Source of the DNA: Oscillospiraceae bacterium UBA1230
GTDB lineage: Bacteria > Bacillota > Clostridia > Oscillospirales > Oscillospiraceae
DNA length: 14,724 nt
Direction: 5' to 3'
Assembly: GCA_002309395.1 (NCBI GenBank)
Contig: DBWU01000017.1
Span: 1-14,724 of the forward strand
A model generated the notes under the pieces. That model searched no databases. It was not told the DNA's origin and saw only the letters and a list, made by a program, of their open reading frames with translations. This document shows positions 1 through 5,704 of the stretch, in pieces. Each line of letters begins with the position of its first letter. Positions within the stretch are counted from its first letter, which is position 1. The position numbers and the translations under genes are program-made.

Positions 1-309
1 AGCGGGACGCTGCCGGAGGAGAGCAGTTTCTTTACCTCCATGGGGTACCCGTTCCCGGCGGTCTGCATCCGCACCAGTACCGAGCGCCCGGAGGCGCTGG
101 ACAAGGGGTGCTTCATCCTCTCCGGCATCGAAACGACGGGCCTTTTGCAGGCCGTTCACACGGCGGTGGAGATGGTGCAGACGGAAAAACGCGGCGGCGC
201 ACTCCCGGTGCCGGATTACACCGATGAAAACGTCAGCGATAAAGTGGTCAAGATTATTCAGTCCTACGTGGGTGTGGTCAATAAGATGGTCTGGCGAAAG
301 GACGGATAA
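1..309 (+). CDS. UDP-N-acetylglucosamine 2-epimerase (non-hydrolysing) family, C-terminal part
   Basis: The reading frame is open from base 1 to the TAA at 307-309, giving the last 102 residues of a protein that starts outside the window. The segment with LPEES followed by STERPEAL matches the C-terminal active-site region of non-hydrolysing UDP-GlcNAc 2-epimerases (usual pattern QEEA...TERPE), which binds the UDP-sugar. The end, with DENVSDKVVKIIQSY and a final VNKMVW, resembles the FnlC/WbjD/CapG-like branch used to make N-acetyl-fucosamine-type or mannosamine-type sugars for capsule and O-antigen. The enzyme would act in the cytoplasm on nucleotide sugars. Only 2 nt separate it from the next gene, which suggests translational coupling in a polysaccharide operon. 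The family is fairly sure; the exact substrate cannot be told from this fragment. Confidence 0.75.
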   Translation, partial: SGTLPEESSFFTSMGYPFPAVCIRTSTERPEALDKGCFILSGIETTGLLQAVHTAVEMVQTEKRGGALPVPDYTDENVSDKVVKIIQSYVGVVNKMVWRKDG

Positions 310-311
310 GG

Positions 312-1415
312 ATGTCGGACAATCAGTTTCTCGCATTACTGCGAAACCGGCTGGCGGACGCGCCGCCGCCCACCGGCGTGGATTGGGCGGAGATGGTAAG
401 CATTGCGGACCGGCATGAACTGCTGTTCTTTCTGGAAAAGTATTCCGAAGATATGCCGGCGCAGTTGGCGGATTCGCTGGAACAGAAGTGGGTCTCCCTG
501 ATGGCACAGCATCTGGCGCAGATGCAGGCGGTGGAGGATATGCAAACGGCGCTGGAAAAAGCCGGCGTGGACCACCTTTTTTTCAAAGGAACGGTCACCA
601 AAAAACGGTATGCAGATCCCATGCTCCGCACCATGGGCGATATCGACGTGCTGTATCGGCCCAGCCAGCAGACGGCGTTCCGCGCGGTGATGGAAGCCAT
701 GGGATACGGCGATTTCCAAGCCGGACGGAAGAACGACACCTACTGGAAAAGACCGCTGGTGTGTGTGGAGGCGCATCGCCGGCTCATCGGCGCCGATTCC
801 CGGTACGCCGGATACTGTGATGGCGTCTGGGAGCGGGCGAAGCCTGTGCCGGGGCTGTCCCACGGGTATGAGATGGCGGTGGAGGATGAGTTTTTGTTTA
901 ACCTCATTCATCTGGCGAAGCATCTTTCAGAAGGCGGCGCCGGCGTGCGCTTCATTCTGGACGTGTTTATCTACCACCACCTGCCGATGGACGAGGCGTA
1001 TCTGGAGCGCATGCTGGAGGAGCTGAACCTGACGCGGTTCCATACCGTTATCTGCGAGCTGGCGGATCATTGGTTTGCCGGCGGCGAGTGTTCGGAACCT
1101 GCCCGGAAGCTGGGAGCATTCATCTTGCAAAGCCGTGTGTTCGGGTCCGTCAGGGTTGACGCGGCGCTGCAGATCCAGCAGGGGCGCCTGGCCTATATAT
1201 GGAGAACCTGCTTTCCCGGCTATCGGGAGATGTGTTCCATGTATTCCTGGCTGGGAGGAAAACCGCTGCTGCTTCCCGTTGCGTGGGGTATGCGGGGCGT
1301 GACGCTGCTATTTAGACGGGGCAGAGCCGCCGGCGTTTTTCGGACGGTCTGCTCCGGCAACAAGCAGGCAGGGCGCGAGCTGCAGGCACTCTACCGCTCC
1401 TGCGGTCTGGAATAA
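312..1415 (+). CDS. Nucleotidyltransferase family protein (NTP_transf_5-like)
   Basis: A 367-residue protein. Residues 91-93 (FKG) and 105-114, including GDID at 109-112, fit the pattern of the uncharacterised nucleotidyltransferase family PF14907 (LKG...R..GDIDLL), where the two acidic residues would bind metal. An EAHRRLI segment follows at about 150-156, then a helical region. The C-terminal part (about 290-350), with YIWRTCFPGY and a later PVAWGMRG segment, also resembles members of this family found in capsule and exopolysaccharide clusters. The ATG at 312 lies 2 nt after the upstream stop, with AAAGGA at about 297-302 as a weak ribosome binding site. Family function is not established; a role in modifying a sugar or lipid intermediate of the locus is inference. 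The gene ends at a bidirectional terminator. Confidence 0.75.
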   Translation: MSDNQFLALLRNRLADAPPPTGVDWAEMVSIADRHELLFFLEKYSEDMPAQLADSLEQKWVSLMAQHLAQMQAVEDMQTALEKAGVDHLFFKGTVTKKRYADPMLRTMGDIDVLYRPSQQTAFRAVMEAMGYGDFQAGRKNDTYWKRPLVCVEAHRRLIGADSRYAGYCDGVWERAKPVPGLSHGYEMAVEDEFLFNLIHLAKHLSEGGAGVRFILDVFIYHHLPMDEAYLERMLEELNLTRFHTVICELADHWFAGGECSEPARKLGAFILQSRVFGSVRVDAALQIQQGRLAYIWRTCFPGYREMCSMYSWLGGKPLLLPVAWGMRGVTLLFRRGRAAGVFRTVCSGNKQAGRELQALYRSCGLE

Positions 1416-1456
1416 AAAAACTGACACTGCCGATCCCGGCAGTGTCAGTTGCTTTT
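1415..1456. terminator. Bidirectional rho-independent terminator
   Basis: A perfect 13-bp stem (1420-1432 with 1437-1449) and a 4-nt loop are flanked by a run of A on the left (1415-1420) and a run of T on the right (1452-1456). It can therefore stop the plus-strand nucleotidyltransferase transcript and the minus-strand rpsF-ssb-rpsR transcript, whose ends converge here. Confidence 0.9.
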
Positions 1457-1469
1457 TCGTACTCCGCGC

Positions 1470-1721
1470 TTATTCGGTCACGAACGGCAGCAGAGCGATC
1501 TGACGGGCGCGCTTGATCGCCTCGGTCAGCTGGCGCTGATGCATCGCGCAGGTGCCTGTGGTGCGGCGGGGCAGGATCTTGGACCGCTCGCTGATGAAAC
1601 GACGCAGCTTGGCGGCATCCTTATAATCGATCCATTCCGCTTTGTCGACGCAGAACTGGCAGACCTTTTTGCGTTTGCGGGGCGCACCGTGGGGCGCTCT
1701 ATTTTCGCGTTCCATAGTCAT
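1470..1721 (-). CDS. rpsR: 30S ribosomal protein S18
   Basis: An 83-residue protein with the typical S18 core (SERSKILPRR, then TGTCAMHQRQL) and ending in ALLPFVTE. It binds the 30S platform as a dimer with S6. Cys21, Cys24, Cys58 and His61 form a possible zinc site, so this is a zinc-ribbon (C+) form. The ATG at 1721 is chosen because AAGGAGG lies 8 nt before it; an in-frame TTG further upstream would put that site inside the gene, and a second ATG two codons later is spaced too far from it. Last gene of the rpsF-ssb-rpsR operon, 46 nt after ssb, followed by the terminator at 1415-1456. Confidence 0.97.
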   Translation of the reverse strand: MTMERENRAPHGAPRKRKKVCQFCVDKAEWIDYKDAAKLRRFISERSKILPRRTTGTCAMHQRQLTEAIKRARQIALLPFVTE

Positions 1722-1767
1722 GGAAGGTTCCTCCTTCAATTAAAATGTTTCAGGTGCGACTCACCTG

Positions 1768-2211
1768 TCAAAAGGGCAGTTCGCCGTCTTCTTCCTCGAT
1801 CTCGGAAAACTCGGAAGTCGTGCCGGCGACGGGCGGCACGTAACCGCCGGCAGGGGCGCTGAAGCCGTCCTGCCGACCGCCGTCGCCTTCGCGGCGGCTT
1901 TCACCGAAATACACGTTGTCAGCCACCACTTCCGCGCTGCGGCGCTTATTGCCGTCCCGATCCGTCCAGTCACGCATCTGCAAGCGACCCTCTACCACAG
2001 CCATGCGGCCCTTGGCAAAGAACTTGGACACGAACTCGGCGGTCTGGCGCCATGCGACCACGTCGATAAAATCAGTTTCCCGTTCGCCGGATTGGGACTT
2101 GAAATCCCGATCCACCGCCATGGAAAAACTGGTCACGGGCAGGCCGCTTTGCGTGCGGCGCAGCTCCGGATCGCGAGTCAGACGCCCCATGATCACGATT
2201 CGATTCAGCAT
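1768..2211 (-). CDS. ssb: Single-stranded DNA-binding protein
   Basis: A 147-residue protein. Residues 1 to about 105 form the OB fold that wraps single-stranded DNA as a tetramer, starting MLNRIVIMGRLTRDPELR and containing FIDVVAWRQTAEFVSKFF and VVEGRLQMR. A Gly/Pro-rich linker follows. The acidic tip ends EEEDGELPF, a variant of the DDDIPF tail that recruits replication and repair partners. It sits between rpsF (13-nt gap) and rpsR, the standard firmicute order, so it is co-transcribed from the promoter at 2601-2629. The ribosome binding site is an AAGGGGG run about 8 nt before the ATG, overlapping the end of rpsF, which suggests coupled translation. Confidence 0.96.
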   Translation of the reverse strand: MLNRIVIMGRLTRDPELRRTQSGLPVTSFSMAVDRDFKSQSGERETDFIDVVAWRQTAEFVSKFFAKGRMAVVEGRLQMRDWTDRDGNKRRSAEVVADNVYFGESRREGDGGRQDGFSAPAGGYVPPVAGTTSEFSEIEEEDGELPF

Positions 2212-2224
2212 ACTTGCAACCCCC

Positions 2225-2521
2225 TTACTCGCCCTTGCAGACGATCATGGAACGCATGATGCCCTCGGTAATGCCGAGGATACGATCCAGTTCCTTGGGG
2301 AATTCGGGACCGCTGGTGAAGCTCATCAGCACGTAATGCCCCTCGGTCTTGTAGTCGATCGCGTAGGCGAGCTTACGCACACCCCACTCGTCAACGACTA
2401 CGTTGGAACCGTTCTGCTCAGCCAGAGCCTGGAACTTTGCCACCGTGGCGGCAATCGCTTCCTCACCCTGTGCAGGGTCGATGATGTAAACGACCTCGTA
2501 GTTGGCAGAAATCTTAGCCAT
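2225..2521 (-). CDS. rpsF: 30S ribosomal protein S6
   Basis: A 98-residue protein of usual S6 length. It begins MAKISANYEVVYIIDP, has WGVRKLAYAIDYKTEGHYV in the middle and LDRILGITEGIMRSMIV near the end, all typical of S6, which pairs with S18 on the 30S platform. The start at 2521 is chosen because AAGGAGGT lies just upstream at normal spacing; an open extension of 27 codons upstream is low-complexity and partly precedes the expected transcription start. First gene of the rpsF-ssb-rpsR operon, with a leader of about 73 nt. Confidence 0.97.
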   Translation of the reverse strand: MAKISANYEVVYIIDPAQGEEAIAATVAKFQALAEQNGSNVVVDEWGVRKLAYAIDYKTEGHYVLMSFTSGPEFPKELDRILGITEGIMRSMIVCKGE

Positions 2522-2600
2522 ACTTTTGCACCTCCTTCTGGACAAATGGCCCCCATATGGTAATAGGAGCAAGGATATACGCGCACAAACGCGCTGAAAC

Positions 2601-2629
2601 ATTATGACACATCAAGGCGCCTTTGTCAA
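2601..2629 (-). promoter_or_regulatory. Sigma-A promoter of rpsF-ssb-rpsR
   Basis: On the minus strand, TTGACA (2624-2629) and CATAAT (2601-2606) are separated by exactly 17 nt, a near-consensus promoter. Transcription should start near 2594, leaving a leader of about 73 nt before rpsF. The leader holds a GCGC-rich inverted repeat and a CCATATGG palindrome. The CCG signature of the known S6:S18 autoregulatory leader is not obvious in it. Confidence 0.88.
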
Positions 2630-2660
2630 CGGTTTTTTCCGTATGACGCAAAATCTGTAA

Positions 2661-2696
2661 AAAAGGAACGGGATCGGCAAGATCCGTTCCTTTTTT
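2661..2696 (-). terminator. Rho-independent terminator after queT
   Basis: GGAAC-GGATC (2665-2675, one bulged G at 2670) pairs with GATCCGTTCC (2681-2690) around a 5-nt loop. A run of T on one side and A on the other extends the stem. Read on minus it follows the queT stop at 2700 and ends transcription before the rpsF promoter. Confidence 0.85.
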
Positions 2697-2699
2697 GCC

Positions 2700-3215
2700 T
2701 CAAAAGTCCGATTCGGACAGACGGGCGCGGAAATAGGGGATTTTGGGGATTTGCCAAAGAAGCAGCAGACCCAGCCCGTAGCAGGCGACCGCTTCTCCCG
2801 CCGCCACCGTCAGCGCGTGAAACGCGAACACCCCGGGAAACGCCGAAGTGAATCCGACTTCATACCACGCCAGCATACCGCCTACGAACAGCCCGTTGAG
2901 CACCACCGGCGGCGCGGGAGCCAGCAAGCGGTTGCGGCAGCGCGCCGTGAGCAACGCGGCGATCAGCGTGGTCAGCGAGCCGATCACCAGATCGGGGATC
3001 CCGTAGGGACTGATGATATTGCTGATCAGACACCCGACAAACAGCCCCAAGGCGGTTTCGGGGAACAGGCAGGGCAGTACGCACAGCGCCTCGGAAAAGC
3101 GGCACTGTACCGGCCCGAAGGTGATGCCGAAGATGCCGGCGAAATAGGTCAGCACCGTGTACAGCGCGCCGACGACGGCGGCGGTGGCGATGCGGCGGAC
3201 GGTCAAGTGTTTCAT
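2700..3215 (-). CDS. queT: QueT-family queuosine precursor transporter
   Basis: A 171-residue integral membrane protein with about five to six hydrophobic segments. The stretch with YFAGIFGITFGPVQCRFSEA near residues 23-42 and the later LFVGCLISNIISPYG and DLVIGSLTTL are hallmarks of the QueT family (formerly DUF988). These are S components of ECF-type transporters thought to import queuine, preQ1 or preQ0 for tRNA modification. Start at 3215 because GGGAGG (3224-3229) sits 8 nt upstream; longer in-frame starts would run through the promoter and leader. Monocistronic: own promoter (3319-3327) and own terminator (2661-2696). No ECF ATPase genes are in the window, so it would use the shared cellular energising module (inference). 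Confidence 0.88.
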   Translation of the reverse strand: MKHLTVRRIATAAVVGALYTVLTYFAGIFGITFGPVQCRFSEALCVLPCLFPETALGLFVGCLISNIISPYGIPDLVIGSLTTLIAALLTARCRNRLLAPAPPVVLNGLFVGGMLAWYEVGFTSAFPGVFAFHALTVAAGEAVACYGLGLLLLWQIPKIPYFRARLSESDF

Positions 3216-3312
3216 ATGCGATTCCTCCCATTTTTTGTTTAGAGAACGGCTCGCGCCGGGAGCCGAACGAACGCCGCAACGCGGCGCTTGGACAGGGTGT
3301 GGGCACCTGTCA
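3216..3312 (-). promoter_or_regulatory. Structured queT leader, possible riboswitch
   Basis: The minus-strand leader can form three hairpins in order: GACAGG with CCTGTC (3291-3311), a 6-bp GC stem with a 3-nt loop (3272-3286), and CGGCTC with GAGCCG (3247-3265). The last hairpin contains CTCCC (3258-3262), which is complementary to the GGGAG of the queT ribosome binding site (3224-3229). Two exclusive folds are therefore possible. QueT genes are often under preQ1 riboswitches, but I do not see the class I signature (no AAAAACUA tail) and cannot match classes II or III by eye. Regulation is inference. Confidence 0.4.
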
Positions 3313-3318
3313 ACGGGG

Positions 3319-3327
3319 AGTATACCA
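3319..3327 (-). promoter_or_regulatory. Extended -10 promoter of queT
   Basis: On minus, TGG precedes TATACT (3319-3324), an extended -10 element. No good -35 is seen at the right distance, where the sequence is T-rich. Start of transcription would be near 3312. Confidence 0.6.
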
Positions 3328-3360
3328 CACAGGGAGAAAAAAGAAAACCCCCCGGAGTAC

Positions 3361-3400
3361 GTTTGAAGAAAAAAAGGTTCGCCGCCGGCGCGCGGCGGCG
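3361..3400 (-). terminator. Rho-independent terminator on minus strand, no gene assigned
   Basis: Read on minus, a 7-bp GC stem (CGCCGCC at 3394-3400 with 3380-3386) is followed by CTTTTTTTCTT (within 3367-3379). This has the form of an intrinsic terminator. No minus-strand gene ends here, so it may block antisense transcription coming from the tail-like gene, insulate queT, or be left over from an earlier arrangement. Confidence 0.5.
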
Positions 3401-3401
3401 C

Positions 3402-3427
3402 CCTGTTGCCCCCGTGAAGGCAACAGG
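3402..3427. repeat. Perfect inverted repeat (hairpin)
   Basis: CCTGTTGCC (3402-3410) and GGCAACAGG (3419-3427) form a perfect 9-bp stem with an 8-nt loop, next to the terminator-like hairpin at 3380-3400. The stretch from here to 3524 holds no other structure I can name. I find no convincing promoter for the gene at 3525; a CATAAT at 3456-3461 lacks a good -35. Confidence 0.5.
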
Positions 3428-3524
3428 AGGGGTCACGCTCCTTGCGTATTCGGCACATAATGAACGCTGAAAACGCACCGAAACGGTCGGATGAGGCGCG
3501 TTATATCACATGAAGGAGGCACAC

Positions 3525-5030
3525 ATGATTCGAGTCAACGTAAACGAAAACGCGGTGGGTGTTGCCACGCGCTCGGCGGTGCTGACGCCCTCGCGCACCA
3601 GCCAACTGACCAACGACAGCCATTTTCCCTCGGACGCATCGTACGTTCATACCGACAACAACTACACCACCGGGGAAAAAACGAAGCTGGCCGGGATCGC
3701 CGCCGGCGCGGAGGTCAACAGCATTGAAACGGTGAAGGTGAACGGCACGGCGCTGACGCCTGAGGACAGGGCGGTAAACGTGGCGGTACCCGTAAAGGTC
3801 AGCGATCTTACCAACGACAGCGGCTATCAAACGGCGGCCCAGGTGTCCGACGCCGTGGGCGCGGAGGCGTCGGCTCGCGCGGCGGCGGACGCGGTGCTGG
3901 CGGATTCCGTGGACATGATCTTCGACATCCTCCACGGTTCTATCGCCGACAGAACGACGAGCTGGGAGATGCTGCAACGGATCGTGCGGCAGGGGAAGGC
4001 AGGCGAGTATCTCACCGTAGGCGACCGGCTTATCTGCCAGCGCAACGGAACGGATCTCGTGTGGAACGTGCTGGGCATCGACTGCGATACCCCGGCTGAC
4101 CCGCAATTTACGCACTCCGTTACTTTAGGACTGCATGGTTGCGTTCAGGGCGCAGCAGGGCAGTATGACGCACGGGAAGCGCTCTTTTACTTCGCCGACG
4201 GTCTTGCCGCCGGGACGTACCATTTTACCGTCAAGGCACGCCCCGTTGTCAGCGGTGACGTCAACAAGACGTTTCAGTTTACCCTGACCCAGTCGATCCC
4301 GGAGCAGGGGCAGTTGGTGCTTGACGTTGCCGAAAACGCCACTCTTGCAGGCAGCACCGCGAAGACCTATGCAAGTGCCACGTCCTCTACGCCGATCGAA
4401 ACCGTCACGATCACCGAAGGATCTGGAGGTGCTTCGCTTGGAGATCAGTACGGGAATGTTGGCGATTATATTAGTGGCAGAACTGTAAATTCCACATATA
4501 GGGCGCTGAACGGTAACAACAACTATAAACAATCCGCTATTCGGCAGTATCTCAACAGTGACGCCGCGGCAGGTAGCGTGTGGACACCGCAAAACGCATG
4601 GGATCGGGCGCCGTCGTGGGCGGCAAATACCGCCGGATTCTTAAACGGGATGGATGCGGATTTTCTCGCCGCGATCGGAGAGGTTACGAAAACAACGGCT
4701 TGCTATGAACCTTGCGACGGCGTGAACAGCGAGACCACCAACGAAAGATTTTTCCTGCTCTCCCGTTCGGAGGTTTATGGTGGAAACCAGACCACCGGCG
4801 GAGAAGGCGCGGCGTATCCGTACTATTCGCAGTATTCCGATCTTTCCGCACCCGGAACGGGGAACGATACCAACCGCATTAAGTATATAGGCGCTTATAA
4901 ACAATACTGGTGGCTTCGCTCACCTACAGATCGTGGAGATTTTGTGTTTCACGTCCGCAATACTGGAAACATTGACACTAATGGCGCATTTAACGGTTTA
5001 GCAGTCGTGCCCATATGCTGCGTCGTATAA
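3525..5030 (+). CDS. Phage tail-fibre-like protein with C-terminal DUF6273/lectin-like domain (candidate DGR target)
   Basis: A 501-residue protein with no signal peptide. Residues 22-103 are phage-tail-like: two LTND motifs (28-31, 95-98) and the segment YTTGEKTKLAGIAAGAEVN (47-65), common in tail fibres and baseplate proteins. A short Ala-rich helix follows (about 105-128). Residues 155-300 form one or two beta domains (LTVGDRLICQRNG, HSVTLGLHG, TFQFTLTQSIPEQGQLVL). Residues about 300-501 look like DUF6273, with RFFLLSRSEVYGG and YWWLRSP (461-467), ending AVVPICC. This end resembles C-type-lectin-like variable domains of DGR target proteins. The ATG at 3525 has AAGGAGG 5 nt before it. GC content drops visibly from about 4430 onward. 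Likely role: binding a surface ligand. Family assignment is by motif only, and there are no capsid or other tail genes nearby. Confidence 0.65.
   Translation: MIRVNVNENAVGVATRSAVLTPSRTSQLTNDSHFPSDASYVHTDNNYTTGEKTKLAGIAAGAEVNSIETVKVNGTALTPEDRAVNVAVPVKVSDLTNDSGYQTAAQVSDAVGAEASARAAADAVLADSVDMIFDILHGSIADRTTSWEMLQRIVRQGKAGEYLTVGDRLICQRNGTDLVWNVLGIDCDTPADPQFTHSVTLGLHGCVQGAAGQYDAREALFYFADGLAAGTYHFTVKARPVVSGDVNKTFQFTLTQSIPEQGQLVLDVAENATLAGSTAKTYASATSSTPIETVTITEGSGGASLGDQYGNVGDYISGRTVNSTYRALNGNNNYKQSAIRQYLNSDAAAGSVWTPQNAWDRAPSWAANTAGFLNGMDADFLAAIGEVTKTTACYEPCDGVNSETTNERFFLLSRSEVYGGNQTTGGEGAAYPYYSQYSDLSAPGTGNDTNRIKYIGAYKQYWWLRSPTDRGDFVFHVRNTGNIDTNGAFNGLAVVPICCVV
4908..5030 (+). other. Candidate DGR variable region (3' end of the tail-like gene)
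   Basis: The last codons after the WWLRSP motif have an unusual make-up. In the 26 codons at 4926-5003, 19 end in C or T, and the residues are mixed (D, R, F, H, V, N, T, I, G). This is what results when a template of AAC/AAT codons is copied with random change at adenines, as in diversity-generating retroelements. The invariant WWLRSP before it and VVPICC after it fit the frame of known target proteins. No template repeat, reverse transcriptase or Avd gene is seen in the window, so they would have to lie elsewhere. Confidence 0.4.
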
Positions 5031-5044
5031 GGAGGTATATAAAA

Positions 5045-5512
5045 ATGTTTCAATATAAGAGTAAAGAATCCCGGCTCTGGGCGGCGGCAAATGCCCAGCG
5101 GCAGACGGAGGCAAAGCAGTTCGACATGGAATCGTACGCCGGCATCGCCTTTGTGGCGCTGGCGGAAAACGGCACGCTGGACGAGGTGACCGCCGCGGAG
5201 CATACGGAGCTGTTCAGCCCGTGGGCGGAGGGGGTCACCTATACGGCAGGTAATATCCGCTCCTACGGCGAGGCACTGTTCCGCTGCGTGCAGGCGCACA
5301 CCTCGCAAAGCGACTGGACGCCGGACAAGACGCCTGCGCTGTGGGTGAAGATCGGCGATCCTGCCGAGGAGTTTCCGGCGTGGTCGCAGCCGGTGGGCGC
5401 CCACGACGCGTACAGGAAAGGCGATAAGGCGTCGTATCAGGGCAGGCGCTGGGAGTCCACGGTAGACGGCAACGTCTGGGCGCCGGGTACGTACGGCTGG
5501 CAGGAGGTCTGA
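5045..5512 (+). CDS. Phage-associated protein with two carbohydrate-binding (CBM5/12-like) modules
   Basis: A 155-residue protein. Residues 1-55 are a helical leader with an XkdW-like phage feel (weak). Residues 60-103 form one chitin-binding-type module: WAEGVTYTAGN, then FRCVQAHTSQSDWTP and PALW. Residues 113-155 form a second one: WSQPVGAHDAYRKGD, YQGRRWEST, and NVWAPGTYGWQEV at the end. Such small aromatic-rich modules (CBM5/12, ChtBD3) bind chitin or cell-wall glycans and are common in phage tail and baseplate-associated proteins. AAGGAGG (5029-5035) overlaps the stop codon of the gene before it, so the two are translated together. The likely job is to help the partner protein bind a glycan; this is inference. 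No signal peptide is visible. Confidence 0.7.
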   Translation: MFQYKSKESRLWAAANAQRQTEAKQFDMESYAGIAFVALAENGTLDEVTAAEHTELFSPWAEGVTYTAGNIRSYGEALFRCVQAHTSQSDWTPDKTPALWVKIGDPAEEFPAWSQPVGAHDAYRKGDKASYQGRRWESTVDGNVWAPGTYGWQEV

Positions 5513-5589
5513 CGGCAGGAGACCCTTTTGCATGAGAGCCCGGATCCATCGTTTTTTCTTGGGAGAAAAAAGCGTCGAATAAGCTCGCG

Positions 5590-5641
5590 CGCCCGTGTGC
5601 AAGGTAGAACAGCGTAGCTGTCTCCACCTTGCACACGGGCG
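5590..5641. repeat. Large inverted repeat overlapping a promoter
   Basis: Arms CGCCCGTGTGCAAGGT (5590-5605) and its exact complement (5626-5641) give a perfect 16-bp stem. The 20-nt interior folds further: AGA with TCT and CAGC with GCTG, with small bulges. No T run follows on either strand, so it is not a simple terminator. Its right arm contains the TTGCAC -35 box of the promoter for the gene at 5705. It may be an operator, a processing site, or a copy of a palindromic repeat family. The rest of 5513-5704 holds only an AT-rich 8-bp hairpin (5552-5571). Confidence 0.75.
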
Positions 5642-5657
5642 AACGGTTGTTTATAAT
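5629..5657 (+). promoter_or_regulatory. Sigma-A promoter of the ADP-ribosylglycohydrolase gene
   Basis: TTGCAC (5629-5634) and TATAAT (5652-5657) are 17 nt apart. The -35 box lies inside the right arm of the inverted repeat at 5590-5641, so a factor or structure on that repeat could control it. Confidence 0.75.
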
Positions 5658-5704
5658 AGACGTCACAGTCAACCGACGAACGAAGGAAAGGATGGATAAG
5701 AAAG

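Noticed and set aside
3216..3312. Class I preQ1 riboswitch before queT
   Set aside because: The GACAGG/CCTGTC hairpin looks similar at first, but the loop and the A-rich tail needed for the pseudoknot are absent.
3402..3427. CRISPR or attachment-site repeat
   Set aside because: A single inverted repeat with no spaced direct copies in the window; no arrays and no integrase gene were seen.
5552..5571. AT-rich hairpin as the terminator of the tail-like cassette
   Set aside because: The 8-bp stem is all A/T apart from one pair and has no T run after it, so it is too weak to call.
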